Shown one piece after another: positions 1-5,556 of a stretch of 9,124 bases of DNA. The notes under the pieces are model-generated. The model made no database searches, was not told the origin of the DNA, and saw nothing but the letters and a program-made list of their open reading frames with translations. This stretch comes from Planctomycetia bacterium (GTDB lineage Bacteria > Planctomycetota > Planctomycetia > Gemmatales > Gemmataceae), in assembly GCA_005773755.1 (NCBI GenBank), contig SXHE01000431.1, positions 1 to 9,124 of the forward strand, in the 5' to 3' direction. Every line of letters starts with the position of its first letter. The first letter of the stretch is position 1. The position numbers were made by a program, and so were the translations under genes.

Positions 1-777
1 CGGTTGGACGCGGCCGTTGCGCTGTGGCGCGTCGAGAAGAACGCCGCCGCGTTCAAGGCAATGCGGAAGCTGCTCGCCTCGTCCAACGCGAAGGTGCGCG
101 AGCGGGCCGCGATGGACCTGGGCTACGAGTTCGGCGCGGACGCCAAACCCGCCGTGCCGCACCTGGTGAAGCGACTGTTCGACCCGCGCTCGTCGGTGCG
201 CTCCACCAGCGCGGAGGCACTCGGACGGCTGGGCGCGACCGCGAAGGACGCCGCGCCCGCGCTGATCGCGGTGATCGAGGGCGACGAACCGGCGTTCGTG
301 CAGTCGGCCGCGTGCGAGGCGCTGGGTCGCATCGAGCCGGCGGAGAAACCCGCCGTTGTCGCGACGCTGAAGGTGAAACTCGAACACCCGGCCCCACTAG
401 TGCGGGCGCACGCGGCGCTGGCGCTGGTGATGCTCGGCGACCAGACCGGAAAGGAAGAAGCGACCCGTGGGCTGACGCACCGAGCGCACCACGTCCGTAT
501 CACTGCGGCCGAGGCGATCTGGCGTATCAACAAGGACGGCCGCGCAATCCCGCTGCTGGTTCGCGCGCTCGAGGAGTCCAACCTGACCGGCACGGACGGG
601 GACAACGAGCGGTACATGGCCGCGCGGGCCCTGGGCCGGATCGGGGCCGACGCGAAGCCCGCCGTGCCCGAACTGCTGAAACTGCTGGGCCACCCAGACG
701 GGCACTTGGACGCGACCGCGCGGGCCGCGCTCAAGGCCATCGACCCCGACGCGGCAAAGAACGCCGGGGTGAAGTGA
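1..777 (+). CDS. HEAT-repeat protein, 3' part (5' end outside window)
   Basis: The reading frame is open from the first base to TGA at 775-777, about 258 visible codons. The TTG at position 4 has no convincing ribosome site visible, so I read this as a gene running in from the left. The visible protein is a string of HEAT/PBS-lyase-like helical repeats of roughly 35-40 residues. Each has the usual pattern of alanine-rich helices with A-AL-RIG and AVP-L signatures: DAKPAVPHLVKRL near residue 45, AEALGRLGATAKDAAPAL near residue 70, ARALGRIGADAKPAVPELL near residue 208. HEAT solenoids mediate protein-protein contacts. No catalytic motif is seen and the N-terminal part, which would show any signal peptide or extra domain, is missing. 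It resembles the C-terminal half of the HEAT lipoprotein at 3162-5339 in repeat style. The fold is a confident call; the function is unknown. Confidence 0.88.
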   Translation, partial: RLDAAVALWRVEKNAAAFKAMRKLLASSNAKVRERAAMDLGYEFGADAKPAVPHLVKRLFDPRSSVRSTSAEALGRLGATAKDAAPALIAVIEGDEPAFVQSAACEALGRIEPAEKPAVVATLKVKLEHPAPLVRAHAALALVMLGDQTGKEEATRGLTHRAHHVRITAAEAIWRINKDGRAIPLLVRALEESNLTGTDGDNERYMAARALGRIGADAKPAVPELLKLLGHPDGHLDATARAALKAIDPDAAKNAGVK

Positions 778-834
778 GCGTGCGTGTGGCGCGAGCTTCG
801 TTCATTTACCCGTAGCCCCGGAGTAGTGTCGGAG

Positions 835-866
835 GCGCGCGATGAGAGCGGTTGTCATCAGCGCGC
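835..866 (+). promoter_or_regulatory. Stable hairpin in the leader of the MORN gene, covering an upstream ATG
   Basis: The six bases GCGCGC at 835-840 pair with 861-866, and GATGA at 841-845 pairs with TCATC at 855-859. This gives 11 base pairs with one bulged A (860) and a nine-base loop (846-854). The stem contains the whole ATG at 842-844 and begins at the last base of a GGAGG ribosome-site-like motif at 831-835. In mRNA it would hide that first start and leave the second ribosome site (888-893) free. It lies 57 bases past the stop of the preceding HEAT gene, so it could instead act as its terminator, but no T-run follows. The pairing is seen directly; the role is inferred. Confidence 0.45.
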
Positions 867-887
867 GACACATCTGCGTTCGGCGAC

Positions 888-893
888 GGAGGG
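888..893 (+). promoter_or_regulatory. Ribosome binding site deciding the MORN-gene start
   Basis: GGAGGG lies eight bases before the ATG at 902. It is a stronger match to the anti-Shine-Dalgarno sequence than most sites in the window. Together with the fact that the MORN pattern begins right after residue 1 of this start, it favours 902 over the in-frame ATG at 842. Confidence 0.6.
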
Positions 894-901
894 CGCATCC
901 G

Positions 902-1150
902 ATGACGGATGAGGTGCAAGACGGGGTCGTGACCACATACCGGGACGACGGCTCCCGGTTGACCGAGGTAACGTACGTCCGTGGCGTTCTCCACGGGCCA
1001 TATCGCGACTTCTGGTCTCACGGTGGGGTCTCGCTAGATGGCCAATACCGCGATGGGTTGCAAGACGGCGAGTGGCGGTTCTACGACCGCGACACGGGCG
1101 ATCTGCGAGAAGTGCTGCAGTTCGTCGCCGGTCGAGAGGTTGTCGGCTGA
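902..1150 (+). CDS. Small MORN-repeat (YwqK-like) protein
   Basis: The predicted product has 82 residues. It shows about three MORN_2-type repeats of roughly 22 residues with the Y/F-x-x-G-x-x-x-G-x-W/Y-x-x-Y/W pattern: DGVVTTYRDDGSRL near residue 7, YVRGVLHGPYRDFW near residue 25, YRDGLQDGEWRFYD near residue 48, and a last partial FVAGREV. MORN repeats form short beta-hairpins that mediate protein or membrane contacts. Some databases label such proteins YwqK-family toxin-antitoxin antitoxins, but no toxin partner lies next to it here. There is no signal peptide, so it is probably cytoplasmic. An in-frame ATG at 842 with its own GGAGG (831-835) would add 20 arginine-rich residues (MRAVVISARH...). 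I prefer 902 because the 842 start sits inside a hairpin and the extra residues do not resemble the repeat. The next gene starts 89 bases downstream on the same strand and may be cotranscribed. The family call is good; the start is moderately sure. Confidence 0.75.
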   Translation: MTDEVQDGVVTTYRDDGSRLTEVTYVRGVLHGPYRDFWSHGGVSLDGQYRDGLQDGEWRFYDRDTGDLREVLQFVAGREVVG

Positions 1151-1239
1151 GACGTAAGTTGTTTCCCGTTGCTCGCCGGCTTGTCGTTGTCGTGACCGGC
1201 AGGTGAGCTTGTCGTTCGGCTACTGAGGACTTCCGAGGC

Positions 1240-1722
1240 ATGAAGCGAGTCCAGCGACATCGCGAGCCGTGGTACGTCCCACCTCCACCGCCCGCGGTGG
1301 CGACATTCCTATGTCGGTCGTGTGGCGCTGCACTTACCGGCCCACTCCGACGGCTCGATCATTCCACAGCACTCGCAAGCAAAGAGTTAGCGCCACTCGT
1401 TCCGACATGTACTTACTGGCCGGTCACGGCGGATCACCTGCCGACCAGTTACGGTGGCGTGCCAGTGGACTTCAGCGGCTGTTACGCGGTCCGATCTGAC
1501 GAGCTAATCGGAGTGGGCAACCATCCCGACCGCAAGCGATGGATCGGATGCTGTGGGCCAAGCGGGACGGGTGGGCCAAACCGCGTGTGCAGTTGCGGGC
1601 GCGCGATCGGCACAGAACGGTCGGATTGCATGTGGCCGGTCGCGGTGTACCTCGATCCACAAGCTGTCCGCCCCACAGAATCAGACGCCGAGCCGGGCAC
1701 CGCACCGGACCCGGCCGCGTGA
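1240..1722 (+). CDS. Uncharacterised cysteine-rich protein, probable zinc-ribbon
   Basis: The predicted product has 160 residues with nine cysteines. CRSCG at residues 25-29 (C25-x2-C28) and CSCG at 117-120 (C117-x-C119) look like the two halves of a split zinc knuckle. Further cysteines are at 57, 81, 104-105 and 130. The C-terminal block from about residue 101 (WIGCCGPSGTGGPNRVC, then GTERSDC and WPVAVYL) looks like a conserved module: I recall similar GCCG...GPN-VC-CG...TE-SDC strings in bacterial hypothetical proteins but know no function. A proline run (PPPPP, residues 14-18) precedes the first knuckle and a loose acidic, Pro/Ala-rich tail ends the protein. The ATG at 1240 is preceded by TGAGGA at 1224-1229 as a possible ribosome site. 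Codon use is looser than in the flanking genes, with TTA, CTA, TGT, GCA, ACA and CCA codons, which suggests a recently acquired or weakly expressed gene. There is no signal peptide. I cannot assign a function. Confidence 0.7.
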   Translation: MKRVQRHREPWYVPPPPPAVATFLCRSCGAALTGPLRRLDHSTALASKELAPLVPTCTYWPVTADHLPTSYGGVPVDFSGCYAVRSDELIGVGNHPDRKRWIGCCGPSGTGGPNRVCSCGRAIGTERSDCMWPVAVYLDPQAVRPTESDAEPGTAPDPAA

Positions 1723-1756
1723 GTCGGAACCCGCAGCGCAAAAAGCCTGTTGGTAC

Positions 1757-1850
1757 TCAGCCGCGGAGCGGCGGCGGATGGTAGCCGGAGGTGGAGCGAG
1801 GCTCTGCGAGCGCAACCCCTGGCTACCGTCCGCCGCCACTCCGGGGCTGA
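1757..1850. repeat. 94-bp imperfect palindrome between convergent genes
   Basis: The left arm (1757-1792) and the reverse complement of the right arm (1815-1850) agree at 31 of 36 positions, starting from matching TCAGCC ends. Two of the five mismatches would still be G-U pairs in RNA. The 22-base centre (1793-1814) contains GAGC/GCTC that could pair further. The element fills most of the gap between the end of the cysteine-rich gene (1722) and the end of the minus-strand Tat-signal gene (1874). Either strand's transcript would therefore fold into a long hairpin able to act as a shared terminator. The words AGCC-CGGAG-GGCGGCGGA and GGTAGCC-GGGGT resemble dispersed palindromic repeats I recall from Gemmata-type genomes; copy number must be checked in the genome. 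Confidence 0.7.
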
Positions 1851-1873
1851 AAACCAGTATCCCACTCTCGCTT

Positions 1874-3022
1874 CTACTTCTTCTTGCAGTAACCGATGGA
1901 CAGGATCGCGAAGGCGGTCGCCAGCGTCGGCAGCCCTTCCGCGAACGCCGGGTTGCTGTTCACCCAGCTCCCGTTGTCCTTCTGCTTCTTCTTCAGCTCG
2001 TCGAACAGTTCCTGCCGCCAGTCGTGCTTGACGCCCTTCGCGTCCACGAACGGGTCTTCGCCGAGCGCGTCCATGGCCTTCGCGAACGTGTGGTAGTAGT
2101 AGTACAGGCCCGAATCCTTCTGCCCGGGGTTCTCGGTCACGCTGTAGTGCGCCCGCACCCACGTCACCGCGGCCTTCACCCGCACGTCGTCCTTGCCCAC
2201 GCCCGCGTACAGGAAGCTCTTGAGGCCGGCGTAGGTCATGCCGCCCTCGCTCCGCAGCCCGCCCTCGGCCGTGATCTTCGGACTCTTGGGGTTGTCCGCG
2301 TCGGACAGGTTGTAGACGAACCCGCCCTTGTCGCTGTCGCTGGCCTTCTTCGCGAACGGCAGCTTGTTGAACTCGTCGCTCGCGAGGTTCTGGCTCCGGC
2401 TGATGTAGGTCAGCGCGCGCTTGATCGAGACGTCGTCCTTGCTCACGCCAGCGGCCAGGAGCGCCTCGACCATGAAGTGCGTGTTGGACATGTCCGGGCG
2501 GCCCTTCGCGTTGGGCTTGTCGTAGCCCGCGCCGCCGTAGGTCGGGTGGTCTTCCTTCAGCCCGTCCACGTACTGGAGCGACTTGATGTACTTGGTCGCG
2601 GCCTCGATGGTCTTGTCGTACTTGCCGCCGGTGTTGGCCTCCTTGAAGGTCATCAGCGCGAGGCAGGTCATGTAGTTGGAGAGACCGCGGTCGTACACGC
2701 CCCCGTCCTTCTGGACCTTCGTTTCCAGGAACTTCAGCGCCTTGGCAACGATCGGGTTATCGCCGGGCACGCCGTTCTTGACCAACGCCGCGACGATGAG
2801 GGCCGTGAGGCCCGGTTCGCCGGCCTTCGGGTCGGTCTCGAAGTTGCCGCCCTCCTTCTGCGCGGTCTTGAAGAACGCCAGCGCCTTGTCGAGCACCGGC
2901 TTGATGTCGTCCGTGCCCGGAGCACCGCAGGCGAGCGGGGGGCGTAAGCCCCCTGTTACCGCGAGCGCCGCGGGGGTAACGGCGGCGACCTTGAGCCACT
3001 CGCGACGGGTCAGCGTGGACAT
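1874..3022 (-). CDS. Tat-exported prenyltransferase/squalene-oxidase-repeat protein
   Basis: The predicted product has 382 residues. The start at 3022 is chosen over the ATG at 3070 because GAGG (3029-3032) sits six bases upstream and the signal peptide begins here. TRREWLK at residues 5-11 is a twin-arginine motif (W replacing the usual F), followed by an Ala/Val-rich stretch to about residue 31, so export by the Tat pathway is likely. The mature part carries repeated alpha/alpha-toroid units typical of the squalene-cyclase/prenyltransferase superfamily: KALAFFKTAQKEGG near residue 45, GLTALIVAALVKNGVPGDNP, KFLETKVQKDGGVYD, EGGLRSEGGMTYAGLKSFLY, then YYYYHTFAKAMDALG around 305-320 and KKKQKDNGSWVN near 349. 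This matches a family common in planctomycetes. I see no DXDD cyclase motif or prenyltransferase zinc site, so an enzymatic role is doubtful. Cys32 is in PLAC, a poor lipobox. It lies 139 bases downstream of the HEAT lipoprotein on the same strand, so they may share a transcript. The family is sure; the role is unknown. Confidence 0.92.
   Translation of the reverse strand: MSTLTRREWLKVAAVTPAALAVTGGLRPPLACGAPGTDDIKPVLDKALAFFKTAQKEGGNFETDPKAGEPGLTALIVAALVKNGVPGDNPIVAKALKFLETKVQKDGGVYDRGLSNYMTCLALMTFKEANTGGKYDKTIEAATKYIKSLQYVDGLKEDHPTYGGAGYDKPNAKGRPDMSNTHFMVEALLAAGVSKDDVSIKRALTYISRSQNLASDEFNKLPFAKKASDSDKGGFVYNLSDADNPKSPKITAEGGLRSEGGMTYAGLKSFLYAGVGKDDVRVKAAVTWVRAHYSVTENPGQKDSGLYYYYHTFAKAMDALGEDPFVDAKGVKHDWRQELFDELKKKQKDNGSWVNSNPAFAEGLPTLATAFAILSIGYCKKK
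2931..2980. repeat. Repeat-like hairpin block inside the signal-peptide coding sequence
   Basis: GGGGGC at 2938-2943 and GCCCCC at 2948-2953 form a perfect 6-bp stem with a GTAA loop. GTTACC (2955-2960) and GGTAAC (2975-2980) form a second inverted pair beside it. On the coding (minus) strand the first hairpin encodes GGLRPPL at residues 24-30 of the Tat signal, using a rare TTA codon in an otherwise G/C-ending gene. GCGAGC occurs at both 2931-2936 and 2961-2966 (same orientation), flanking the hairpin. I recall the word made of this hairpin plus its flanks as a frequent Gemmata-type intergenic repeat, so this may be a repeat copy that landed in frame in a tolerant region. The structure is seen; the repeat identity is from memory. 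Confidence 0.5.
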
Positions 3023-3028
3023 GCGGAA

Positions 3029-3032
3029 CCTC
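3029..3032 (-). promoter_or_regulatory. Ribosome binding site of the Tat-signal protein gene
   Basis: On the minus strand GAGG (within GAGGTT) lies six bases before the ATG at 3022. It decides the start in favour of 3022, directly before the twin-arginine signal, against the longer reading from 3070. Confidence 0.65.
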
Positions 3033-3068
3033 GATGTTGGGACGCGGGAACAAAGGCGAAATGCAACC

Positions 3069-3090
3069 AATACGCCGGGAAGAATACGCC
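3069..3090. repeat. Pair of 8-bp direct repeats upstream of the Tat-signal gene
   Basis: AATACGCC occurs at 3069-3076 and again at 3083-3090, a 14-base period, 46-68 bases before the start at 3022. The region 3023-3161 otherwise holds no convincing -35/-10 pair on the minus strand. The repeats could be a binding site for a regulator, or chance. Confidence 0.25.
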
Positions 3091-3161
3091 GCCTGTAGCC
3101 AGACTACGCGCCCGCGCGCGAGAAAGGAATGGACAATCGCTGACCACAACGGGCCGCGCCG

Positions 3162-5339
3162 TTACCAGCCCTTGCCGGGGCCGTCTTTCCCTGGTGGGCG
3201 ACCGAGCGAAAGGAACGCCCCGGCGCGGACCGCGGCCTCGGGGTCGAGTTCGTACAGCGCCTTCACCGCCGCCGCGCGCGGGTCCAACGCGATGTCCTCG
3301 ACCCGGTCGCCGAAGTACGATTCCTTGTCGGTCGTTCCGACCGGCCGCACGCGCGGCTGTGGGCCGACCGGCGCGACCGGCTTCACCAACTCGACCAGCG
3401 CCGCGAGTGCCACCGCGTCCGACGGGTCGAGCGCCAGCAGCGCCTCGGCCGCCGCGAACCGCACGGCGTGAACCGGGGAGCCGAGCGATTTCGTCAGTGC
3501 CTCGGTGTGCGGTTTGGCCGGCGCTCCGATCCGGCCGAGTGTGGTGAGCAGATAGAACCGCACCTCGTCGTCGGTCTCGGTCGCCAGCGCCGCGGCGAGC
3601 TTCGCGGCCGACGGCGCGGCGAGCGGCCCCAGTTCGGCCAGCGCGGTCGCGGCCGTCGAGCGGACCCCGACTTTCGCGTGGGCGAGCAACTCGATCAGGT
3701 GCGGCGCGCCGCCCGCGCCGCCCTTGCGGAACGCGCCGATGGCCTCGCGGTCGACGACCGGCCACGCCGGTTGGCCCTCGAACGCGCTCGGCATCTCGCT
3801 GTAGACGCTGGCCTTGAGCAGCTTCGCGGCCTCGTCGTTCGCGGGGTCGCGCCGGGCAACCTGAACCGCGGCCAGCCGGCGCACGTTCGCGTCCGGGTGG
3901 CTCAGGTGCGGCTTCAGCCCGGCGGCGGCGCTCGCGGGCAGCGCCCACAACTCGCCCGGCGCGATCCCCCGACGGCCCTCCGGCACCGACAGTTCCAGCA
4001 GCACACGGCAGGCGTCGGAGTGCGTCGGGTCGCGCCGGGCGAGCACGGCCGCCGCCCCCTCGCGCACCTCCCGCCGCGGGTCGGCCAGGAACGGGGTCAC
4101 CAGCGACGCGACCTCCTTCCCGGCCGCGCCGAGGTAGTGGACCAGATAGAGTTCGGCTCCGGTCGCGGACACGTTCGCCAGCGCGTCTTTGACGATCGGC
4201 AGCAGGTCCTCCGGCGTCGCACCGACCTCGGACGCGGTCCAGATCGCCTCCGACCGGTGGTACGGGTTGCGCGCCAACTTCAACACCGCCGGCAGCGCGG
4301 CCTTCCCCTCCAATCGCGCGGACTTGATTGCCACGAGTACATACCAGACCTTCGCTTCGGGCACGACATCGAGCAGCTTCACCAAGTCGGGAACGACCGG
4401 CCCCAAGTGTTCGGGCTTGAAGCCCCAGAGTCGCACGAGCGCGCTGGTGTCCGGCTTCTTGGCGGACGCCATAAGCGCGGCGACGCCCTTCGACCCGAAC
4501 AGTGGGAGCAGCTTCGTAACGCGGTCGTAGGGGTGGGGGTTGGTCCCGGACCGCGGCGGAACCGCGAGCAGCACCGCGAGGGCGTCGTCGGCAGTACCGT
4601 TGGGGTCCAGCTTGCCGAGCGCGGCGGCGGCTTCGATCGCGGTCTCTTCGCTCGACGAGCGCAGCCCCTCGCGCAGCGCCTCGCGCACCGTCGGAAGCGC
4701 GGGCCGGGCCGTCGGGCCGAGGGCGATGAGCGCGCGGACCGCCCCTGCGGAAACGCCCGGCGCGGTCGATTTCGCCGCCGCCTCCAACTTCGGAACCGCG
4801 TCGGCCGCGTCCAAGTAGCCCGCGGCCCGCATCGCGTTGCTCGCGGCGGTGAGTTTGGGGTCGTTCGGGTCGGTGACGCCGCCGACCGCGTCGAGCGCCG
4901 CGAGCAGGTGCGGGACCGCCGGCGTGCCGACCGCTTTCACCGCTTCCTGGAACGCCTCCGCGTGCGCCGCGACGTAACGTTCCGTTTCGAGACGGTTGTT
5001 GAAGTCGTCGGGGCCGTACAGGTAATAGGTCGTGAGCAGGTCGGGAACCGCGTCCGCGGCTTGCGGGCCGAGCGCTTGAACCGCCTTCATCGCGGTGACG
5101 ACCTTGCCCCGGTCCTTCGAGCGCAAGTCCTCGCGCCACTGCGCGAGCGACTTGCCGGCAAAGTTGTTCGCGTCCACCGGCTTCGGCGGCCATTTCTTCT
5201 TGGGCTGCACCGCGGGGCCGGGGGCCGGCGGTGGCGGTTCCACGGCGACCCAGCCCAGGTCCGGGGCCGGGGCCGGGTCGGGCTTCTTCCCGCACCCGAC
5301 GGCGAATATCACGAAGGTGAGCAGAGCCGGGCGCAACAT
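3162..5339 (-). CDS. HEAT-repeat lipoprotein
   Basis: The predicted product has 725 residues. MLRPALLTFVIFAVGC is a short lipoprotein signal with lipobox AVGC (residues 13-16). Processing would leave lipidated Cys16, with Gly at +2, in the periplasmic face of a membrane. A Pro/Ala-rich linker follows (about 20-55), then KSLAQWREDLRSKD, a motif that often opens HEAT domains in planctomycete proteins. After that, roughly fifteen or more HEAT/PBS-lyase-like repeats run to near the C terminus (AVQALGPQAADAVPDLL, AVRALIALGPTARPALPTV, LAELGPLAAPSAAKLA, LGRIGAPAKPHTEALTKSL). The last 60 residues (YFGDRVEDIALDPRAAAVKAL...) may form a cap. The start at 5339 is chosen because CTCC on the plus strand (5348-5351; GGAG on the coding strand) lies eight bases upstream, and the longer reading from 5399 would begin inside the predicted promoter. 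It is followed 139 bases later by the Tat-signal protein gene. Lipoprotein export and fold are confident; it is probably an envelope scaffold, by inference only. Confidence 0.93.
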   Translation of the reverse strand: MLRPALLTFVIFAVGCGKKPDPAPAPDLGWVAVEPPPPAPGPAVQPKKKWPPKPVDANNFAGKSLAQWREDLRSKDRGKVVTAMKAVQALGPQAADAVPDLLTTYYLYGPDDFNNRLETERYVAAHAEAFQEAVKAVGTPAVPHLLAALDAVGGVTDPNDPKLTAASNAMRAAGYLDAADAVPKLEAAAKSTAPGVSAGAVRALIALGPTARPALPTVREALREGLRSSSEETAIEAAAALGKLDPNGTADDALAVLLAVPPRSGTNPHPYDRVTKLLPLFGSKGVAALMASAKKPDTSALVRLWGFKPEHLGPVVPDLVKLLDVVPEAKVWYVLVAIKSARLEGKAALPAVLKLARNPYHRSEAIWTASEVGATPEDLLPIVKDALANVSATGAELYLVHYLGAAGKEVASLVTPFLADPRREVREGAAAVLARRDPTHSDACRVLLELSVPEGRRGIAPGELWALPASAAAGLKPHLSHPDANVRRLAAVQVARRDPANDEAAKLLKASVYSEMPSAFEGQPAWPVVDREAIGAFRKGGAGGAPHLIELLAHAKVGVRSTAATALAELGPLAAPSAAKLAAALATETDDEVRFYLLTTLGRIGAPAKPHTEALTKSLGSPVHAVRFAAAEALLALDPSDAVALAALVELVKPVAPVGPQPRVRPVGTTDKESYFGDRVEDIALDPRAAAVKALYELDPEAAVRAGAFLSLGRPPGKDGPGKGW

Positions 5340-5347
5340 GACTCGGT

Positions 5348-5351
5348 CTCC
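5348..5351 (-). promoter_or_regulatory. Ribosome binding site of the HEAT lipoprotein gene
   Basis: On the minus strand TTGGAG places GGAG eight bases before the ATG at 5339. It supports the start directly before the lipoprotein signal peptide. Confidence 0.6.
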
Positions 5352-5370
5352 AAGATTCCGATGAACCGGC

Positions 5371-5399
5371 ATTAGACACCGCACCGCGAAGGCAGGCAA
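5371..5399 (-). promoter_or_regulatory. Predicted sigma-70-type promoter for the HEAT lipoprotein
   Basis: On the minus strand TTGCCT (5394-5399; 4 of 6 consensus bases) is followed after exactly 17 bases by TCTAAT (5371-5376; 5 of 6). Transcription would start near 5364, giving a leader of about 25 bases that contains the ribosome site at 5348-5351. It also argues against the longer reading starting at 5399. Confidence 0.6.
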
Positions 5400-5438
5400 G
5401 GAACCCGGAAGCGAATGTGCGCCGCGCCAATCGCCCCC

Positions 5439-5466
5439 TTGACTCTCCGCGCCGGGCGGTCAGAAT
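5439..5466 (+). promoter_or_regulatory. Predicted sigma-70-type promoter for the TPR-like gene
   Basis: TTGACT (5439-5444; 5 of 6 consensus bases) is followed after 16 bases by CAGAAT (5461-5466; 4 of 6). Transcription would start near 5473, giving a leader of about 85 bases before the ATG at 5557. It is back-to-back with the minus-strand promoter at 5371-5399, the two -35 boxes being 39 bases apart. Confidence 0.5.
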
Positions 5467-5556
5467 CCATATCTGTGGAACTAAGCCCGCGGCCGAATCG
5501 TCTGAAGCGGTAGTCCACGTCGTCCGCGCCCACACCCCGCGCAGCTGGGAGCCGTC

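Noticed and set aside
902..1150. Antitoxin of a YwqK-type toxin-antitoxin pair
   Set aside because: The database label follows MORN repeats. The neighbouring cysteine-rich gene does not resemble a known toxin, so I describe only the repeats.
1482..2162. Open reading frame of 226 codons on the minus strand over the convergent gene boundary
   Set aside because: It overlaps two better-supported genes and the palindrome, and its translation shows no family pattern.
1553..2947. Open reading frame of 464 codons on the plus strand
   Set aside because: It crosses the end of the cysteine-rich gene, the palindrome and most of the Tat-signal gene antisense. The translation has a Val/Leu/Arg/His shadow composition with no domain.
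1874..3022. Squalene-hopene cyclase or prenyltransferase enzyme
   Set aside because: The protein has the toroid repeats but is much shorter than squalene-hopene cyclases, shows no DXDD catalytic motif or prenyltransferase metal site, and has a Tat signal. I call only the repeat family.
3105..3122. GC-rich hairpin (CGCGC/GCGCG) as terminator of the HEAT lipoprotein
   Set aside because: The stem is only about five pairs within a CG-alternating run and has no T-run after it on the minus strand. It is too weak to list.
3162..5339. Phycobilin lyase, suggested by PBS-lyase HEAT-like repeats
   Set aside because: The name comes from a repeat family. Nothing here points to phycobiliproteins, and the lipoprotein signal and length do not fit a lyase.
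3468..5375. Open reading frame of 635 codons on the plus strand across the HEAT lipoprotein gene
   Set aside because: It is an antisense shadow: arginine-rich, low-complexity translation with no fold, while the minus-strand reading has a lipobox and regular HEAT repeats.
3010..5535. Open reading frame of 841 codons on the minus strand in another frame of the HEAT lipoprotein
   Set aside because: Its translation is mostly Arg/Gly/Ala, typical of a shifted frame in GC-rich DNA. It overlaps two real genes and crosses both predicted divergent promoters.
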